NCBI GenBank assembly: GCA_024683455.1
Contig: JAIKYE010000036.1
Span: 1 to 64,000, forward strand
DNA: 64,000 nt
Origin: Bacteroidaceae bacterium
Lineage (GTDB): Bacteria > Bacteroidota > Bacteroidia > Bacteroidales > Bacteroidaceae
Reading direction: 5' to 3'
The first letter of the stretch is position 1. Each line of letters begins with the position of its first letter. The translations under genes were made by a program, and so were the position numbers. The notes below the pieces were generated by a model. It ran no database searches, had not been told where the DNA came from, and was given only the letters and a program-made list of their open reading frames with translations. This document shows positions 18,881 through 28,014 of this stretch, piece by piece.

Positions 18881-19010
18881 CTCACCCAAAAGGGTTACCC
18901 TTGTCCTCACACCAAAGGGTGATTTTTAAGTATTTGTAAAATTTTCTCCTAAAAACATTTGGGAGAGACGTTAAAATCTCCCTAAATTGGCAGTCGCAAT
19001 TCCTAAAAAC
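18881..19010 (+). promoter_or_regulatory. Operator-like repeats upstream of the export operon
   Basis: Two direct repeats CTCACCCAAAAGGGT (18881-18895) and CTCACACCAAAGGGT (18906-18920) match at 13 of 15 positions, 25 bp apart. The first runs into the hairpin AAGGGT-T-ACCCTT. Further on, GGGAGA-N10-TCTCCC (18961-18982) and two copies of TCCTAAAAAC (18947, 19001) follow. No good TAnnTTTG box precedes the TolC-like gene, suggesting activator-dependent transcription. Confidence 0.55.
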
Positions 19011-19030
19011 GAGTACAAACACACTATCCT

Positions 19031-20506
19031 ATGCGATATAAAAGCATTGCCGTTTTTGCATATTCAATGATGGTTGGTTTACTGTCTGTTTCTCCTGCAG
19101 AGATAGTCTCTCTTAATGACGCCATTAACAAATATGTATATAATACCATATACGTAAGGACAAAACGCTTGGCCTTACAAAACAGCATATTAGAATATGA
19201 GAATTTCAAGAAGAGTTTCCTTCCTGCCTTCTCACTCAATCTGACACCCGTATCGTTTAATCACTCCATGCGCCTGCTTCAGAATTACAATACGGGAGAA
19301 TATTCAAATGTAGAGGAGTTTTCTAACACGACATCCGGAGGAATAAGCATATCTCAGAAGATTTCGGCAACTGGAGGTATTTTCACGGTAGGAAGCAGTC
19401 TAAGTTTCCTGCATGAGTTCACATGCAAGAATAATGGATTCAGCACCTCTCCCGTGTATCTCTCCTATTCCCAGTCATTATTCGGAGGAGGTAAGAACAT
19501 ATCTTTTGAGAGAGCTATATCCAAATTACAAAATGATGTAGCGTTGAAAGATTTCTGCACGTCTGTATCAACGGAGCAACAAAGGATTTTAGGACTATAT
19601 CTGAATGCTTATTCCAACAAAGTAGATATAGACTTTTACTCCAAGGCAACCTGCATGGGTGACTCGCTTCTTATGTATGCTAAGATACGTAAGGACGCAG
19701 GAAAAATAACAGAATACGAATACAATCTGGTGGAAATGCAACAACTCGATAATAAAATCGAACTGGAGAAGTCACAATATGCTTATGCATCTTCCATCCG
19801 ATTGCTGGAGAAAGAGTTACTTGTCCATGATATTGAACTAAAGACATTATCATCAACAAACTTTCCAACACGTATAGAGGAATCTGACGTAATAAGACTT
19901 GTGAATCAGAACAATCCTACCTATCAGAGTCTGGAGTTGGAACGTCTCAATGCAGAATACAGGTTGCACCAGAAGAAAACAGATAACCGATTTAATGCCA
20001 ACATCTCATTAAGCTATGGTCTCAACCAGTATGCCAATACTTTTAAAGATGCTTACCAGCACCCAGACCAGCGGCAATCAGCCTCTGTCACTCTGAGTAT
20101 TCCTGTGTTTCAGTGGGGAATTAATCGCAACAAACTGAAGATTGCCAAAAATCAATACGAGATGGCACTTCAGGAACAGGAATATGCCGTTTCCAATTTC
20201 AAGGAGGAAATTCATAATTATGTTATAGACTACAACATGAACAAAGGGCTTACAGACGCAGCAGAGAAAAAGTATAACCTGTCTGCCCAACAGTACTCTT
20301 TTGCGACTTTAAGATTCAACACGGGAAAGATTGCTGCCATAGAGCTTTCTAATGCCCACAAAGACTACTTACAAGCTAAGCAATATTACATTTCAGTAAT
20401 GAGAAGCCTGTTCGAGAGTTACTACAGAATCCGCCACCTCTCTCTCCATGATTTTGTAGAAGGCAGGGATTTGCTGGACATTGTTCAAACATCAATCAAG
20501 AAATGA
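19031..20506 (+). CDS. TolC-family outer membrane efflux protein
   Basis: This 491-residue outer-membrane channel subunit of a type I export system has a signal peptide of about 23 residues. The mature protein shows the TolC duplication: two long coiled-coil halves with beta segments such as NANISLSYGLNQYA and ASVTLSIPVFQWG (about residues 318-370), the conserved end of the second repeat. A C-terminal helix LSNAHKDYLQAKQYYISVM is typical. The stop overlaps the HlyD-like gene by 4 bp, so the three export genes form one translationally coupled operon. Confidence 0.92.
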   Translation: MRYKSIAVFAYSMMVGLLSVSPAEIVSLNDAINKYVYNTIYVRTKRLALQNSILEYENFKKSFLPAFSLNLTPVSFNHSMRLLQNYNTGEYSNVEEFSNTTSGGISISQKISATGGIFTVGSSLSFLHEFTCKNNGFSTSPVYLSYSQSLFGGGKNISFERAISKLQNDVALKDFCTSVSTEQQRILGLYLNAYSNKVDIDFYSKATCMGDSLLMYAKIRKDAGKITEYEYNLVEMQQLDNKIELEKSQYAYASSIRLLEKELLVHDIELKTLSSTNFPTRIEESDVIRLVNQNNPTYQSLELERLNAEYRLHQKKTDNRFNANISLSYGLNQYANTFKDAYQHPDQRQSASVTLSIPVFQWGINRNKLKIAKNQYEMALQEQEYAVSNFKEEIHNYVIDYNMNKGLTDAAEKKYNLSAQQYSFATLRFNTGKIAAIELSNAHKDYLQAKQYYISVMRSLFESYYRIRHLSLHDFVEGRDLLDIVQTSIKK

Positions 20507-21828
20507 AAAAGAAAGACGACATAAAAGTTCAGGACAAAGCCTTGGAGCAAATTACAGACAAACGTTCCGAGGAAGTTGCCGACATCATAGACCGCATGCC
20601 TACAGGCTGGACCAGACTTGTGGTAGCCATCATCATGGTAATCGTTGTTACAATGGTGACATTAGGATGTATCATTAAATATCCCGATACTGTAACTGGT
20701 CAGATATCCATCACGGGAGAGGTTGCTCCTGTACGCTTGATCTCTTCCGCGTTAGGGCGTCTTCATTTGCTTGTAGAAAACAATACAGAGGTGAAGAAAG
20801 GGACTTGCTTAGGTTATATAGAATCTGGTGCAGTCTATGAGGATATACTCAGGCTGGATAGTCTTTGCAATGTGATGCCGGATTCTGATACCCAAATAGT
20901 TTTTCCTGACAATCTGGAGCTGGGAGTATTAAGCGCCTATTACAATGACTTCGTCTTATCTTATATTAAGTTTAACCAATTACGTGAGACCAAGGTGTAT
21001 GACAACATGAGAAGGACGCTGCGAAACCAGCAATTGTCAAACAGCCATGTTTCTGAGAATCTGAAAAGGGAGATTGATCTTAACAGCGAGGTGTTGGCAA
21101 ATATGCACAGGCAATACGCCTCGGACAGCATCCTGCATAAATTAGGAGCTATCAGCGATGAGGTTCTGTCACAGCAGTACAATAGTCTGCTTTCGTGTAA
21201 ACGCTCAGACATAGAACTCAAAAGTACAGAACTGATAAAACAGTCTGAGATAAAGTCCATCGACATCGAGTTGGCAAAGGTAGATGTAACAGTCAGAGAA
21301 GAAATGGTTTCTACGTACAATACGATGCTTGCCAAGTTCAATGTACTCGTTAACCAAATACGTCAGTGGAAGGAACAATACCTCTTTATTTCACCAATAA
21401 ACGGACTACTACAGTATCAGAGTTTCTGGAGAGACAATGTGTTTCTGAGCAGTACTACCGAGGTTTTCTCCATCTCCCCTGCCAAGAACAGGATGATAGG
21501 GGAGCTACTCATCCCCGCTAGCGGAGCCGGCAAGGTCAAGGTAGGGCAGGATGTCAACGTCAAACTGACAGATTATCCCTCTAATGAATATGGGTATATT
21601 CGTGGAAAGGTTGAGATGCTTTCCTCCCTGACTCATAATATGCAGACGCCAGAAGGAAATGTAAAAGCCTATCTCGTAACGGTTTCATTCCCAGACGGAA
21701 TAAAAACCAACTTCGGCAAACAACTCCGTCTAAACTTCGAGTCCGCTGGTACAGGTGAAATTATCACCGCAAAGCGTCGTTTGATACACCGTTTATTTGA
21801 TAACCTGAAAGCAAAGGAAACCAAATGA
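20503..21828 (+). CDS. HlyD-family membrane fusion (adaptor) protein
   Basis: This is a 441-residue periplasmic adaptor. There is a single transmembrane segment (about residues 42-66, LVVAIIMVIVVTMVTLG), then a lipoyl-like half motif (VTGQISITGEVAPVRLIS) and a long coiled coil (residues 160-290). The second half (ISPINGLLQYQSFWRDNVFL) and a beta-barrel region with VKVGQDVNVKLTDYP follow. It links the inner-membrane C39 ABC transporter to the TolC-like channel. It overlaps both neighbours by 4 bp (ATGA junctions). Confidence 0.93.
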   Translation: MKKKDDIKVQDKALEQITDKRSEEVADIIDRMPTGWTRLVVAIIMVIVVTMVTLGCIIKYPDTVTGQISITGEVAPVRLISSALGRLHLLVENNTEVKKGTCLGYIESGAVYEDILRLDSLCNVMPDSDTQIVFPDNLELGVLSAYYNDFVLSYIKFNQLRETKVYDNMRRTLRNQQLSNSHVSENLKREIDLNSEVLANMHRQYASDSILHKLGAISDEVLSQQYNSLLSCKRSDIELKSTELIKQSEIKSIDIELAKVDVTVREEMVSTYNTMLAKFNVLVNQIRQWKEQYLFISPINGLLQYQSFWRDNVFLSSTTEVFSISPAKNRMIGELLIPASGAGKVKVGQDVNVKLTDYPSNEYGYIRGKVEMLSSLTHNMQTPEGNVKAYLVTVSFPDGIKTNFGKQLRLNFESAGTGEIITAKRRLIHRLFDNLKAKETK

Positions 21829-24017
21829 TACTACATAGATTCCCCACAGAATACCAGATGGATGCCAAGGACTGCGGTCCCGCATCGCTGAAGATGATTG
21901 CAAAATACTTTGGCCGATATTACTCCTTGCAGTATTTGCGAGACAAATGCGGCATTACTAAGGAAGGCGTCTCTCTACTTGGTATCAGCGCTGCTGCCGA
22001 GTCTATAGGGCTCCACACTGCCGCCTTCAAATGCACAATAGACGATGTGATAATGAAGGTTCCCTTCCCTGCTATCATATATTGGAACGAGAATCATTTT
22101 GTTGTAGTCTATCATGCCAACAAAAAACATATCTGGGTCTCAGACCCCTGCAAAGGTCACGTGAAATACACAAAGCGTGAATTTATGGAAGGCTGGTACC
22201 TCAAGAACGAAGACAAAGGTGTCCTGCTCGCTCTAGAGCCCACAGCAGACTTCAAGCTCTCCAAGCAGGAGAAGAGGCAGGAGAAGGACAGCATGATTAG
22301 CATGCTTCGCTACTTCATGCCCTATAAAAAGGAGTTCTCGCTCATATTCTTCGTGATGCTCGTAGCTACTCTCCTGCAGGGAATTCTGCCGTTTATCTCC
22401 AAATCTGTGATAGATATTGGTATCAGTACTTCTGATGTGAATTTCATCAACATGGTATTAGCAGGCAATATTTGCATTCTATTAAGCATCATGGTATTCA
22501 GTGTTGTCAGGGATTGGATTCTGATGCATATTACGGCACGTGTAAACATCGCATTGATATCTGACTACCTTATAAAACTGATGAAGCTGCCGGTAACCTT
22601 CTTCGAGAATAAACTGTTGGGCGACATTCTCCAGCGTGCAGCCGATCACGAGCGTATTCGTTCGTTCATCATGAACAATTCTTTGTCTTTAATATTCTCG
22701 ACGTTCACTTTCCTCCTGTTCTCCATAATATTGCTAGTATATAACCACGTTATCTTTTTCATTTTCTTAGGTGGTTCAATCTTGTATGTTACATGGGTGA
22801 TGCTATTCCTGAGCATCCGCAAGAAGCTGGACTGGCAATATTTTGAGCTGATATCCAAGAACCAGAGTTATTGGGTGGAAACGGTATCTGCCATCCAGGA
22901 CATCAAGATTTACAATTATGAGCGTGCGCGCCGTTGGAAGTGGGAGGAGATACAGGCACGGCTATATCATGTGAACAAACGAGTCCTGACGGTTACCAAC
23001 ATGCAGAATCTAGGAGCCCAGTTTATAGAGAGCATTAAGAACATGGCTATTACTTTCTATTGTGCTACCGCCGTTATAAATGGAGATATTACCTTTGGAG
23101 TGATGATTTCTACACAGTTTATTATAGGTATGCTGAACGGACCGCTCATTCAGTTCATTAACTTTGTGGTATCGGCTCAGTATGCCAAGATATCATTCCT
23201 GCGTATGAATGAAATCAGGCAGTTGGAGGATGAGGACGAACTGTTGTCCGTTGGCTCAACAACCATATTGCCAGAGAACAAGAGTCTGATACTGAAGAAT
23301 GTCATGTTCCAGTATGCGGCACACTTACCTTTGGTGCTTATGAGTATAAACCTGCGTATTCCAGAGAACAAGATCACGGCTATAGTGGGAAGCAGCGGCT
23401 GCGGAAAGTCAACTCTCTTGAAACTGCTTATCCGTCTTTATAAGCCAACGCATGGCACGGTAAGTATGGGGAGCATGAATGTTACGGCAATAAATCTCAG
23501 AAAATGGCGCGAGATGTGTGGTGTAGTAATGCAGGATGGCAAAATGTTCAGCGATACCATCAAGAATAACATTGTGCTTGGCGATGAGAGAGTGGACGAA
23601 GCTCAGCTAATAAAATGCTGTGAAATAGCACAAATAAAGGATGAAATAGACCATATGCCTCGTGGCTTTGATACCGTAATTGGCGAACAGGGACGCGGAC
23701 TTAGCGGAGGACAGAAACAACGTTTGCTTATTGCCCGAGCCCTATACAGAAACCCCCAATATCTATTCTTGGACGAAGCAACCAACGCCCTTGATACCGT
23801 CAACGAGCAGAAGATAGTAAAAGCTCTGAACTCCGCTTTTGAAAACAGAACGGTTGTTATCGTTGCCCATCGTCTAAGTACCATCCGTCATGCAGACCAA
23901 ATTGTTGTAATGAACAAAGGTCAGATTGTGGAAATAGGTAATCATGAGTTTTTAATGGGAATAAAAGGGTGTTATTACAACTTGGTCTCAAGTCAGAATG
24001 AAGAGTTAGTACACTAA
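21825..24017 (+). CDS. Peptidase-containing ABC transporter (C39, bacteriocin type)
   Basis: This 730-residue transporter cuts double-glycine leaders and exports the cargo. The N-terminal C39 cysteine peptidase is intact: Q11, C17 in QMDAKDCGPASLKM, H91 in NENHFVVVY, D107 in SDPCKG. Six transmembrane helices span about residues 165-450. The nucleotide-binding domain has Walker A GSSGCGKST, signature LSGGQKQR and Walker B YLFLDEATNALD. The complete triad implies active leader cleavage. The only double-glycine leader I see nearby is that of the 336-residue protein at 26053. Confidence 0.96.
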   Translation: MILHRFPTEYQMDAKDCGPASLKMIAKYFGRYYSLQYLRDKCGITKEGVSLLGISAAAESIGLHTAAFKCTIDDVIMKVPFPAIIYWNENHFVVVYHANKKHIWVSDPCKGHVKYTKREFMEGWYLKNEDKGVLLALEPTADFKLSKQEKRQEKDSMISMLRYFMPYKKEFSLIFFVMLVATLLQGILPFISKSVIDIGISTSDVNFINMVLAGNICILLSIMVFSVVRDWILMHITARVNIALISDYLIKLMKLPVTFFENKLLGDILQRAADHERIRSFIMNNSLSLIFSTFTFLLFSIILLVYNHVIFFIFLGGSILYVTWVMLFLSIRKKLDWQYFELISKNQSYWVETVSAIQDIKIYNYERARRWKWEEIQARLYHVNKRVLTVTNMQNLGAQFIESIKNMAITFYCATAVINGDITFGVMISTQFIIGMLNGPLIQFINFVVSAQYAKISFLRMNEIRQLEDEDELLSVGSTTILPENKSLILKNVMFQYAAHLPLVLMSINLRIPENKITAIVGSSGCGKSTLLKLLIRLYKPTHGTVSMGSMNVTAINLRKWREMCGVVMQDGKMFSDTIKNNIVLGDERVDEAQLIKCCEIAQIKDEIDHMPRGFDTVIGEQGRGLSGGQKQRLLIARALYRNPQYLFLDEATNALDTVNEQKIVKALNSAFENRTVVIVAHRLSTIRHADQIVVMNKGQIVEIGNHEFLMGIKGCYYNLVSSQNEELVH

Positions 24018-24055
24018 TATTAATAGATATAGACAATTTTTAAAATTACAAAAAA

Positions 24056-24766
24056 ATGTCACAAAATATTTTGAATTTAACTACAGCCAAAGAAGAGCTA
24101 TCCTTTATATCCAGATACCTTATGCTAAATGGAAGTTTTACGCGTAATTTAGGACTGATGAACGGGAAGATGGGATTTGTGTTATTCTTTTATCACTATG
24201 CAAAATATTCCAAAAATAAACTTTATCGGAGATTCGCCAAGGAATTGTTGATGGAGATTTACAATGAAATCGACAATACATATCCCTGCAATTTCAGCGA
24301 CGGCTTGTGTGGAATAGCCTGGAGCATGACCTACCTTATCCGTAATGGATTTGTTTCTTCTGACGATGAACAAAACTTACTAAGCGACTTGGATGCAAAA
24401 ATCATGAAATGGAATATTCGACTGCTTTATGATACTAGCCTTGAGACTGGGATTCTTGGCTTAGGGCACTATATTCTTAGCCGATATAATCCTAAAGAAA
24501 GAAAGTTCTATTTACCCCTAGATTACCTGCAAAAATATTTCAAAGTTGCCCAGCAGAATAATCTCCATGAAATTAACCAAATCATGTTCGAAATAGAAAG
24601 TGGGCAACTTACTCATAAAGATTATTTCAACATTTTTTTTCTTTATGGCTCATTTAAAAGAAATATTGCGGGTTCAAAAAGTCAAGGAAGTGTCCTTGTC
24701 AATGGTGAAGCTGGCAGAGGGTTGAAAATTATGCTTGGAGGAGATATTGCCACAGAAAAACAATAA
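24056..24766 (+). CDS. LanC-like protein lacking the zinc-site motifs
   Basis: In 236 residues I see three inner-helix motifs typical of the LanC alpha/alpha barrel: LMNGKMGFVLFFYHYA (about 35-50), DGLCGIAWSMTYLI (about 81-94) and ETGILGLGHYILSR. A full LanC cyclase has about 400 residues and zinc ligands in WCxG and CHG motifs; neither is present. It therefore looks like a half-size, catalytically incomplete LanC-like protein. It follows the ABC transporter by 38 bp and precedes the glycosyltransferase by 32 bp, so it probably handles the same cargo. The role is inference. Confidence 0.65.
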   Translation: MSQNILNLTTAKEELSFISRYLMLNGSFTRNLGLMNGKMGFVLFFYHYAKYSKNKLYRRFAKELLMEIYNEIDNTYPCNFSDGLCGIAWSMTYLIRNGFVSSDDEQNLLSDLDAKIMKWNIRLLYDTSLETGILGLGHYILSRYNPKERKFYLPLDYLQKYFKVAQQNNLHEINQIMFEIESGQLTHKDYFNIFFLYGSFKRNIAGSKSQGSVLVNGEAGRGLKIMLGGDIATEKQ

Positions 24767-24798
24767 AAAGGAAACAATAATTGATAGTATCGAAAATA

Positions 24799-26040
24799 AT
24801 GAAAAGGACAAAAGTATATATTTTCAACAGCCTCTGCCGCGGTTCGCTCTATGGTATAGGAACATATATACGTGAGCTTCAATCAACTCTGGATAAGGCC
24901 AAAATAGAATATGGCATTATATATATATATGGTACGGGAAAATTCGTTACCACCTCAGATGAGGCCGGCCACATAACAATAAACATACCAAAGGCGCAAT
25001 ATCTGAACAAAAATGGTTCCAAATACTATGCTCGTAACATCTCTTTTCTTCTGCGAGAATTCATTCAGGAGGAAAAGGATGTAGACCTTATATTTCATCT
25101 TAATTTCATGGGAGAACCCAACCTTGTTGCTGCTTTAAAAAAAGAATTTCCCAAAAGTAAAATTGTTCTCGTCGCACATTACACAAATTGGAGTTTCAAT
25201 CTTAAAGGAGATGAAGGTCAGTTAGGAAGAATCTTAAGAAAACCAGCAAAGTATAGAAGTGAACAAGAGCAGAACCTTTGTAAGGCATTCAAAGCAGACT
25301 TAAAAATGATAAGAAAAGTTGATCGTTTTATATGTGTTGCCCAACATACGCTCAGAACTTATCAGAAATATGGTACTATAGATACAGACAAATGTGTCGT
25401 CATTAACAATGCTTTGACAGACAGTTTTCACCACTTAGAAGATCAAGAAAAAAATGCCATCCGCGAAAAATATTACATAAGTTCCGAAGAGCAGGTCCTC
25501 CTTTATGCTGGAAGATTGGATCCAGACAAAGGTGTGGGGGCTTTGATTCAAGCATTTGGGATATTGAAAAAAAACTATCCTTGGCTTCATCTGTACCTCT
25601 TGGGAGAAGGCGACTATAATCATTGGCTGAGAATAGCTGAAGGGAATTGGTCGCAGATTACATTTACAGGAAAATTAGATAAGGAAAAAGTCCAGGACTT
25701 TTATGATATCGCAAATATAGGCGTTGTATGTTCGCTACATGAAGCATTCGGCTTGACCGCTGTAGAAATGATGATGAACCAATTGCCAATCGTAGTAAGT
25801 GACGCCGGTGGGCTAGATGAAATCGTTGAAGATGAAATTTCTGGACTCAAAGTACACGTTGAAAAAAGTGAAGATAAACGTAGTATAAGTCCTCAAAGTT
25901 TAGCATCACAAATTAGCCGTTTATTAGATGACATGTCACTCTCCCGGCGAATTGCCGAAGGTGCACGTAAAAGATTTCTTGAGAATTATGAGATTACAGA
26001 TTACTCTACCAAAATGGTAGAACTTTATCAAACAATATAA
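24799..26040 (+). CDS. GT4-type glycosyltransferase (peptide-system associated type)
   Basis: This 413-residue GT-B glycosyltransferase begins MKRTKVYIFNSLCRGSLYGIGTY residue by residue at 24799; a TTG start six codons upstream is possible but less likely. The C-terminal half carries the GT4 nucleotide-sugar motif: VLLYAGRLDPDKGV (about 237-250), then SLHEAFGLTAVEMM with the E-x7-E pattern and VVSDAGGLDEIVE. The N-terminal YGIGTYI block resembles glycosyltransferases found beside GG-leader peptides in Bacteroidales (family as I recall it, TIGR04157). It probably glycosylates the exported protein encoded 12 bp downstream, but this is not shown. Confidence 0.85.
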   Translation: MKRTKVYIFNSLCRGSLYGIGTYIRELQSTLDKAKIEYGIIYIYGTGKFVTTSDEAGHITINIPKAQYLNKNGSKYYARNISFLLREFIQEEKDVDLIFHLNFMGEPNLVAALKKEFPKSKIVLVAHYTNWSFNLKGDEGQLGRILRKPAKYRSEQEQNLCKAFKADLKMIRKVDRFICVAQHTLRTYQKYGTIDTDKCVVINNALTDSFHHLEDQEKNAIREKYYISSEEQVLLYAGRLDPDKGVGALIQAFGILKKNYPWLHLYLLGEGDYNHWLRIAEGNWSQITFTGKLDKEKVQDFYDIANIGVVCSLHEAFGLTAVEMMMNQLPIVVSDAGGLDEIVEDEISGLKVHVEKSEDKRSISPQSLASQISRLLDDMSLSRRIAEGARKRFLENYEITDYSTKMVELYQTI

Positions 26041-26052
26041 AACTACAAAAAA

Positions 26053-27063
26053 ATGAAAAAGCTAAGAAAAATGGAGCTGGCAAACAAGTGCAGTTTGCTG
26101 CAACTTACCAGTGAATTACCACTCTTGGATGTTTTAGACCAAGCTGTCATAATTGGCGGCGGAGACGGTTCGGTAACAAACCCATATTCAGAATCTGAAG
26201 CTGATAGCATGATTGATGCGGGTACATTTACTGGTGGATACGTGCAGGATGCGGATGGCACCGTTTGTTACTGGCTGGGAGTTGTTACCGTTCTTGGTAC
26301 AAGTAGTAATTATGATGACTATACACCAGGCGGATATTTTGATGATCCATTAGCTCCATATTTTATCTTACCCATAGGTGGTGTATATGGCTATGCGAGC
26401 CAATGGGGCAACCAAGATCAAGGTCAGAATTATTATGGCCAGGATAATTATGGTCAGGATAATTATGGCCAGGATAATTATGGCCAGGATAATTATGGCC
26501 AGGATAACTCTGGTCAGGGTAATTATGGCCAGGGTAATTATGGCCAGGGTAACTCTGATCAGGGTAATGTCGTCAATTTCGTGAATATGAACAATCCGGG
26601 AGGGTATGATAACGTGATGAATTCCTGGTTGAGCACATTGAATACAGGAGTTTCTACAGGTGCTGGCAACACTCGTCTCGGCACTAACTTTAAACTGTAT
26701 TTTGAAACAAAAACCGGAAGAGTTTTCTATGGCAATCAATATGTTGGGACAACATCTTTGCAAGGTTTGTCAAAAATCGTAGGTCGTACCTTGGGGCCAG
26801 CTAATTGTGCTGCTTCTGTGTATAACATTTGTAACACCTATCAAAATGAAGGAGGACATGCGGCAGCAGTGACGGCTGGTGAAGAAGCAGGATCTGCAGC
26901 CTTGTCAATATTGCTTGCAAAAGCTGGAGCAGCAGTTGGTTCCGTATGCGGTCCTGCGGGTACTCTTGTTGGCGGAATCCTGGGTGCCATTGGAGGCTCT
27001 TTGTTGGGCGAATATGGAGGTGGCTATCTTGTAGAGATTACACTTGATGGTCTTGATTATTAG
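26053..27063 (+). CDS. Candidate exported cargo: GG leader, YGQDN repeats, glycine zipper
   Basis: I do not recognise this 336-residue protein as a known family. Residues 1-36 look like a C39-cleavable leader (charged MKKLRKMELANK, hydrophobic ELPLLDVLDQAVII, then GGG at 35-37). Residues 38-126 are Gly/Tyr/Asp-rich. Residues 128-172 are nine tandem pentapeptides (YGQDN x5, then SGQGN, YGQGN x2, SDQGN). Residues 205-265 hold a compact region with Cys252 and Cys260. Residues 281-325 form a hydrophobic glycine-zipper stretch (GAAVGSVCG, LVGGILGAIGGSLLGEYGGG), as in membrane-active bacteriocins and toxin translocation regions. Cysteines are few (13, 72, 252, 260, 299). Being last in the export operon, it is the likely cargo. 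Confidence 0.7.
   Translation: MKKLRKMELANKCSLLQLTSELPLLDVLDQAVIIGGGDGSVTNPYSESEADSMIDAGTFTGGYVQDADGTVCYWLGVVTVLGTSSNYDDYTPGGYFDDPLAPYFILPIGGVYGYASQWGNQDQGQNYYGQDNYGQDNYGQDNYGQDNYGQDNSGQGNYGQGNYGQGNSDQGNVVNFVNMNNPGGYDNVMNSWLSTLNTGVSTGAGNTRLGTNFKLYFETKTGRVFYGNQYVGTTSLQGLSKIVGRTLGPANCAASVYNICNTYQNEGGHAAAVTAGEEAGSAALSILLAKAGAAVGSVCGPAGTLVGGILGAIGGSLLGEYGGGYLVEITLDGLDY
26434..26568 (+). repeat. 15-bp tandem repeat array, 9 units, coding
   Basis: The unit TATGGCCAGGATAAT (with C/T and A/G variants) repeats nine times in frame and encodes the YGQDN-type pentapeptides. Units 1-5 are almost identical and 6-9 diverge, which suggests recent expansion at the 5' side. Confidence 0.95.
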
Positions 27064-27071
27064 TGTCCCGT

Positions 27072-27365
27072 TTAAATGGGAACAAGTAAAATGTTAACAG
27101 AATAGCTCAGGAAAGAGCAATTAAGTTCATTGAAATCGTTGAATTTGGTTTTATCGAGCAGATTGTTCATATGAATTTTGTTCGCAAGTGATATACTGTG
27201 AATTACATAAGTTGAGCTATCCAATTTTATATCATGATGGGCAATAACAACGATGCAACTGGTTTTGATGGTGACTGCAACATGGACATAGACGGCATTC
27301 TTTGCAATAGTCAAGATCTTCCTAATCTTAAGATGACGTCTTTTGCCTTCTGAAGAATTGTATTG
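27072..27365 (-). pseudogene. Decayed IS4-family transposase, C-terminal part
   Basis: Minus-strand translation gives RRHLKIRKILTIAKNAVYVH, and downstream HHDIKLDSSTYVIHSISLAN and MNNLLDKTKFNDFNEL. This matches the C-terminal end of Bacteroidales IS4-type transposases (pattern K.HL.IK.F.GTS.NAVY.Q, then the helix ending DLFDKTKFN). Catalytic Asp residues and the N-terminal part are missing, and the frame is broken upstream. It is a dead remnant between the export operon and the two genes beyond it. Confidence 0.7.
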
Positions 27366-28014
27366 TTAATCTTTTTTTCTTGTTAATTATTAGCTTTAAG
27401 GGCTGAGAGATGCTAGGCATTGGTGAGAAAAGTGAATTAATATTCCTTTTCTCATCATGCTTGCGAACAAGATAATTTAAGTGCTTACAGCTCTTACGAC
27501 CAACCAGCTAAGAGAAAACGTATTAAACTTGATTCATTGCAACCTACATAATTAGTTTACAAAGGCGCATACCTAAAACCGCTGGTTTTCAATAAGCTCA
27601 TAGAAGGCTGTAATTTGATTGTTTCAAAGACCGATTAGCCCAATCTAACAGAATAGCGATGATTTCCGATATACATCTATAATGAAGCAAGTTCGAAAAA
27701 AATCGCAATAAATAGTATGTCTGCTGTTTGGTGAACAGGCGCGACAAGACTGCAACATCGTTCTCCAACGCATCAAACTTTTTGTTTGAAACCACATATA
27801 AGAAATGGTGTAGAACGTCTTAAGATTGTGTTCTTTTCTGAGAGCATAAGACTGTAGTATACAAAGTCGCGTAATAGTTTCATGGTGAGCACAACCCCTT
27901 ACTTTGACAAGTTCAAATTTTGGTAGTAACGACTACTCTCCATGCTAAATGTGTATTTTGTAAGCATTGTAAAAAAAACTTGCAAAAAACGTATAAATAA
28001 AAGAAAACATTTCG
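27366..28014. other. Gene-poor AT-rich stretch after the IS remnant
   Basis: I see no gene that I can support here. A 65-codon minus-strand frame at 27598-27795 (starting MVSNKKFDALENDVAV) has no recognisable family and may be further transposon debris. There are no clean terminal inverted repeats to delimit an element. Confidence 0.5.

Noticed and set aside
24056-24766. Classical lanthipeptide cyclase
   Set aside because: Zinc ligands are missing, no dehydratase gene is present and the candidate cargo has few Cys; the locus does not support lanthionine formation.
26378-26584. Second reading frame in the 15-bp repeats (ARIIM repeats)
   Set aside because: Any frame through a 15-bp repeat stays open. 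The main frame has leader and C-terminal domains; this one has neither.
27598-27795. 65-codon minus-strand gene
   Set aside because: It shows no family features, is AT-rich and lies beside transposon debris; coding is not supported.
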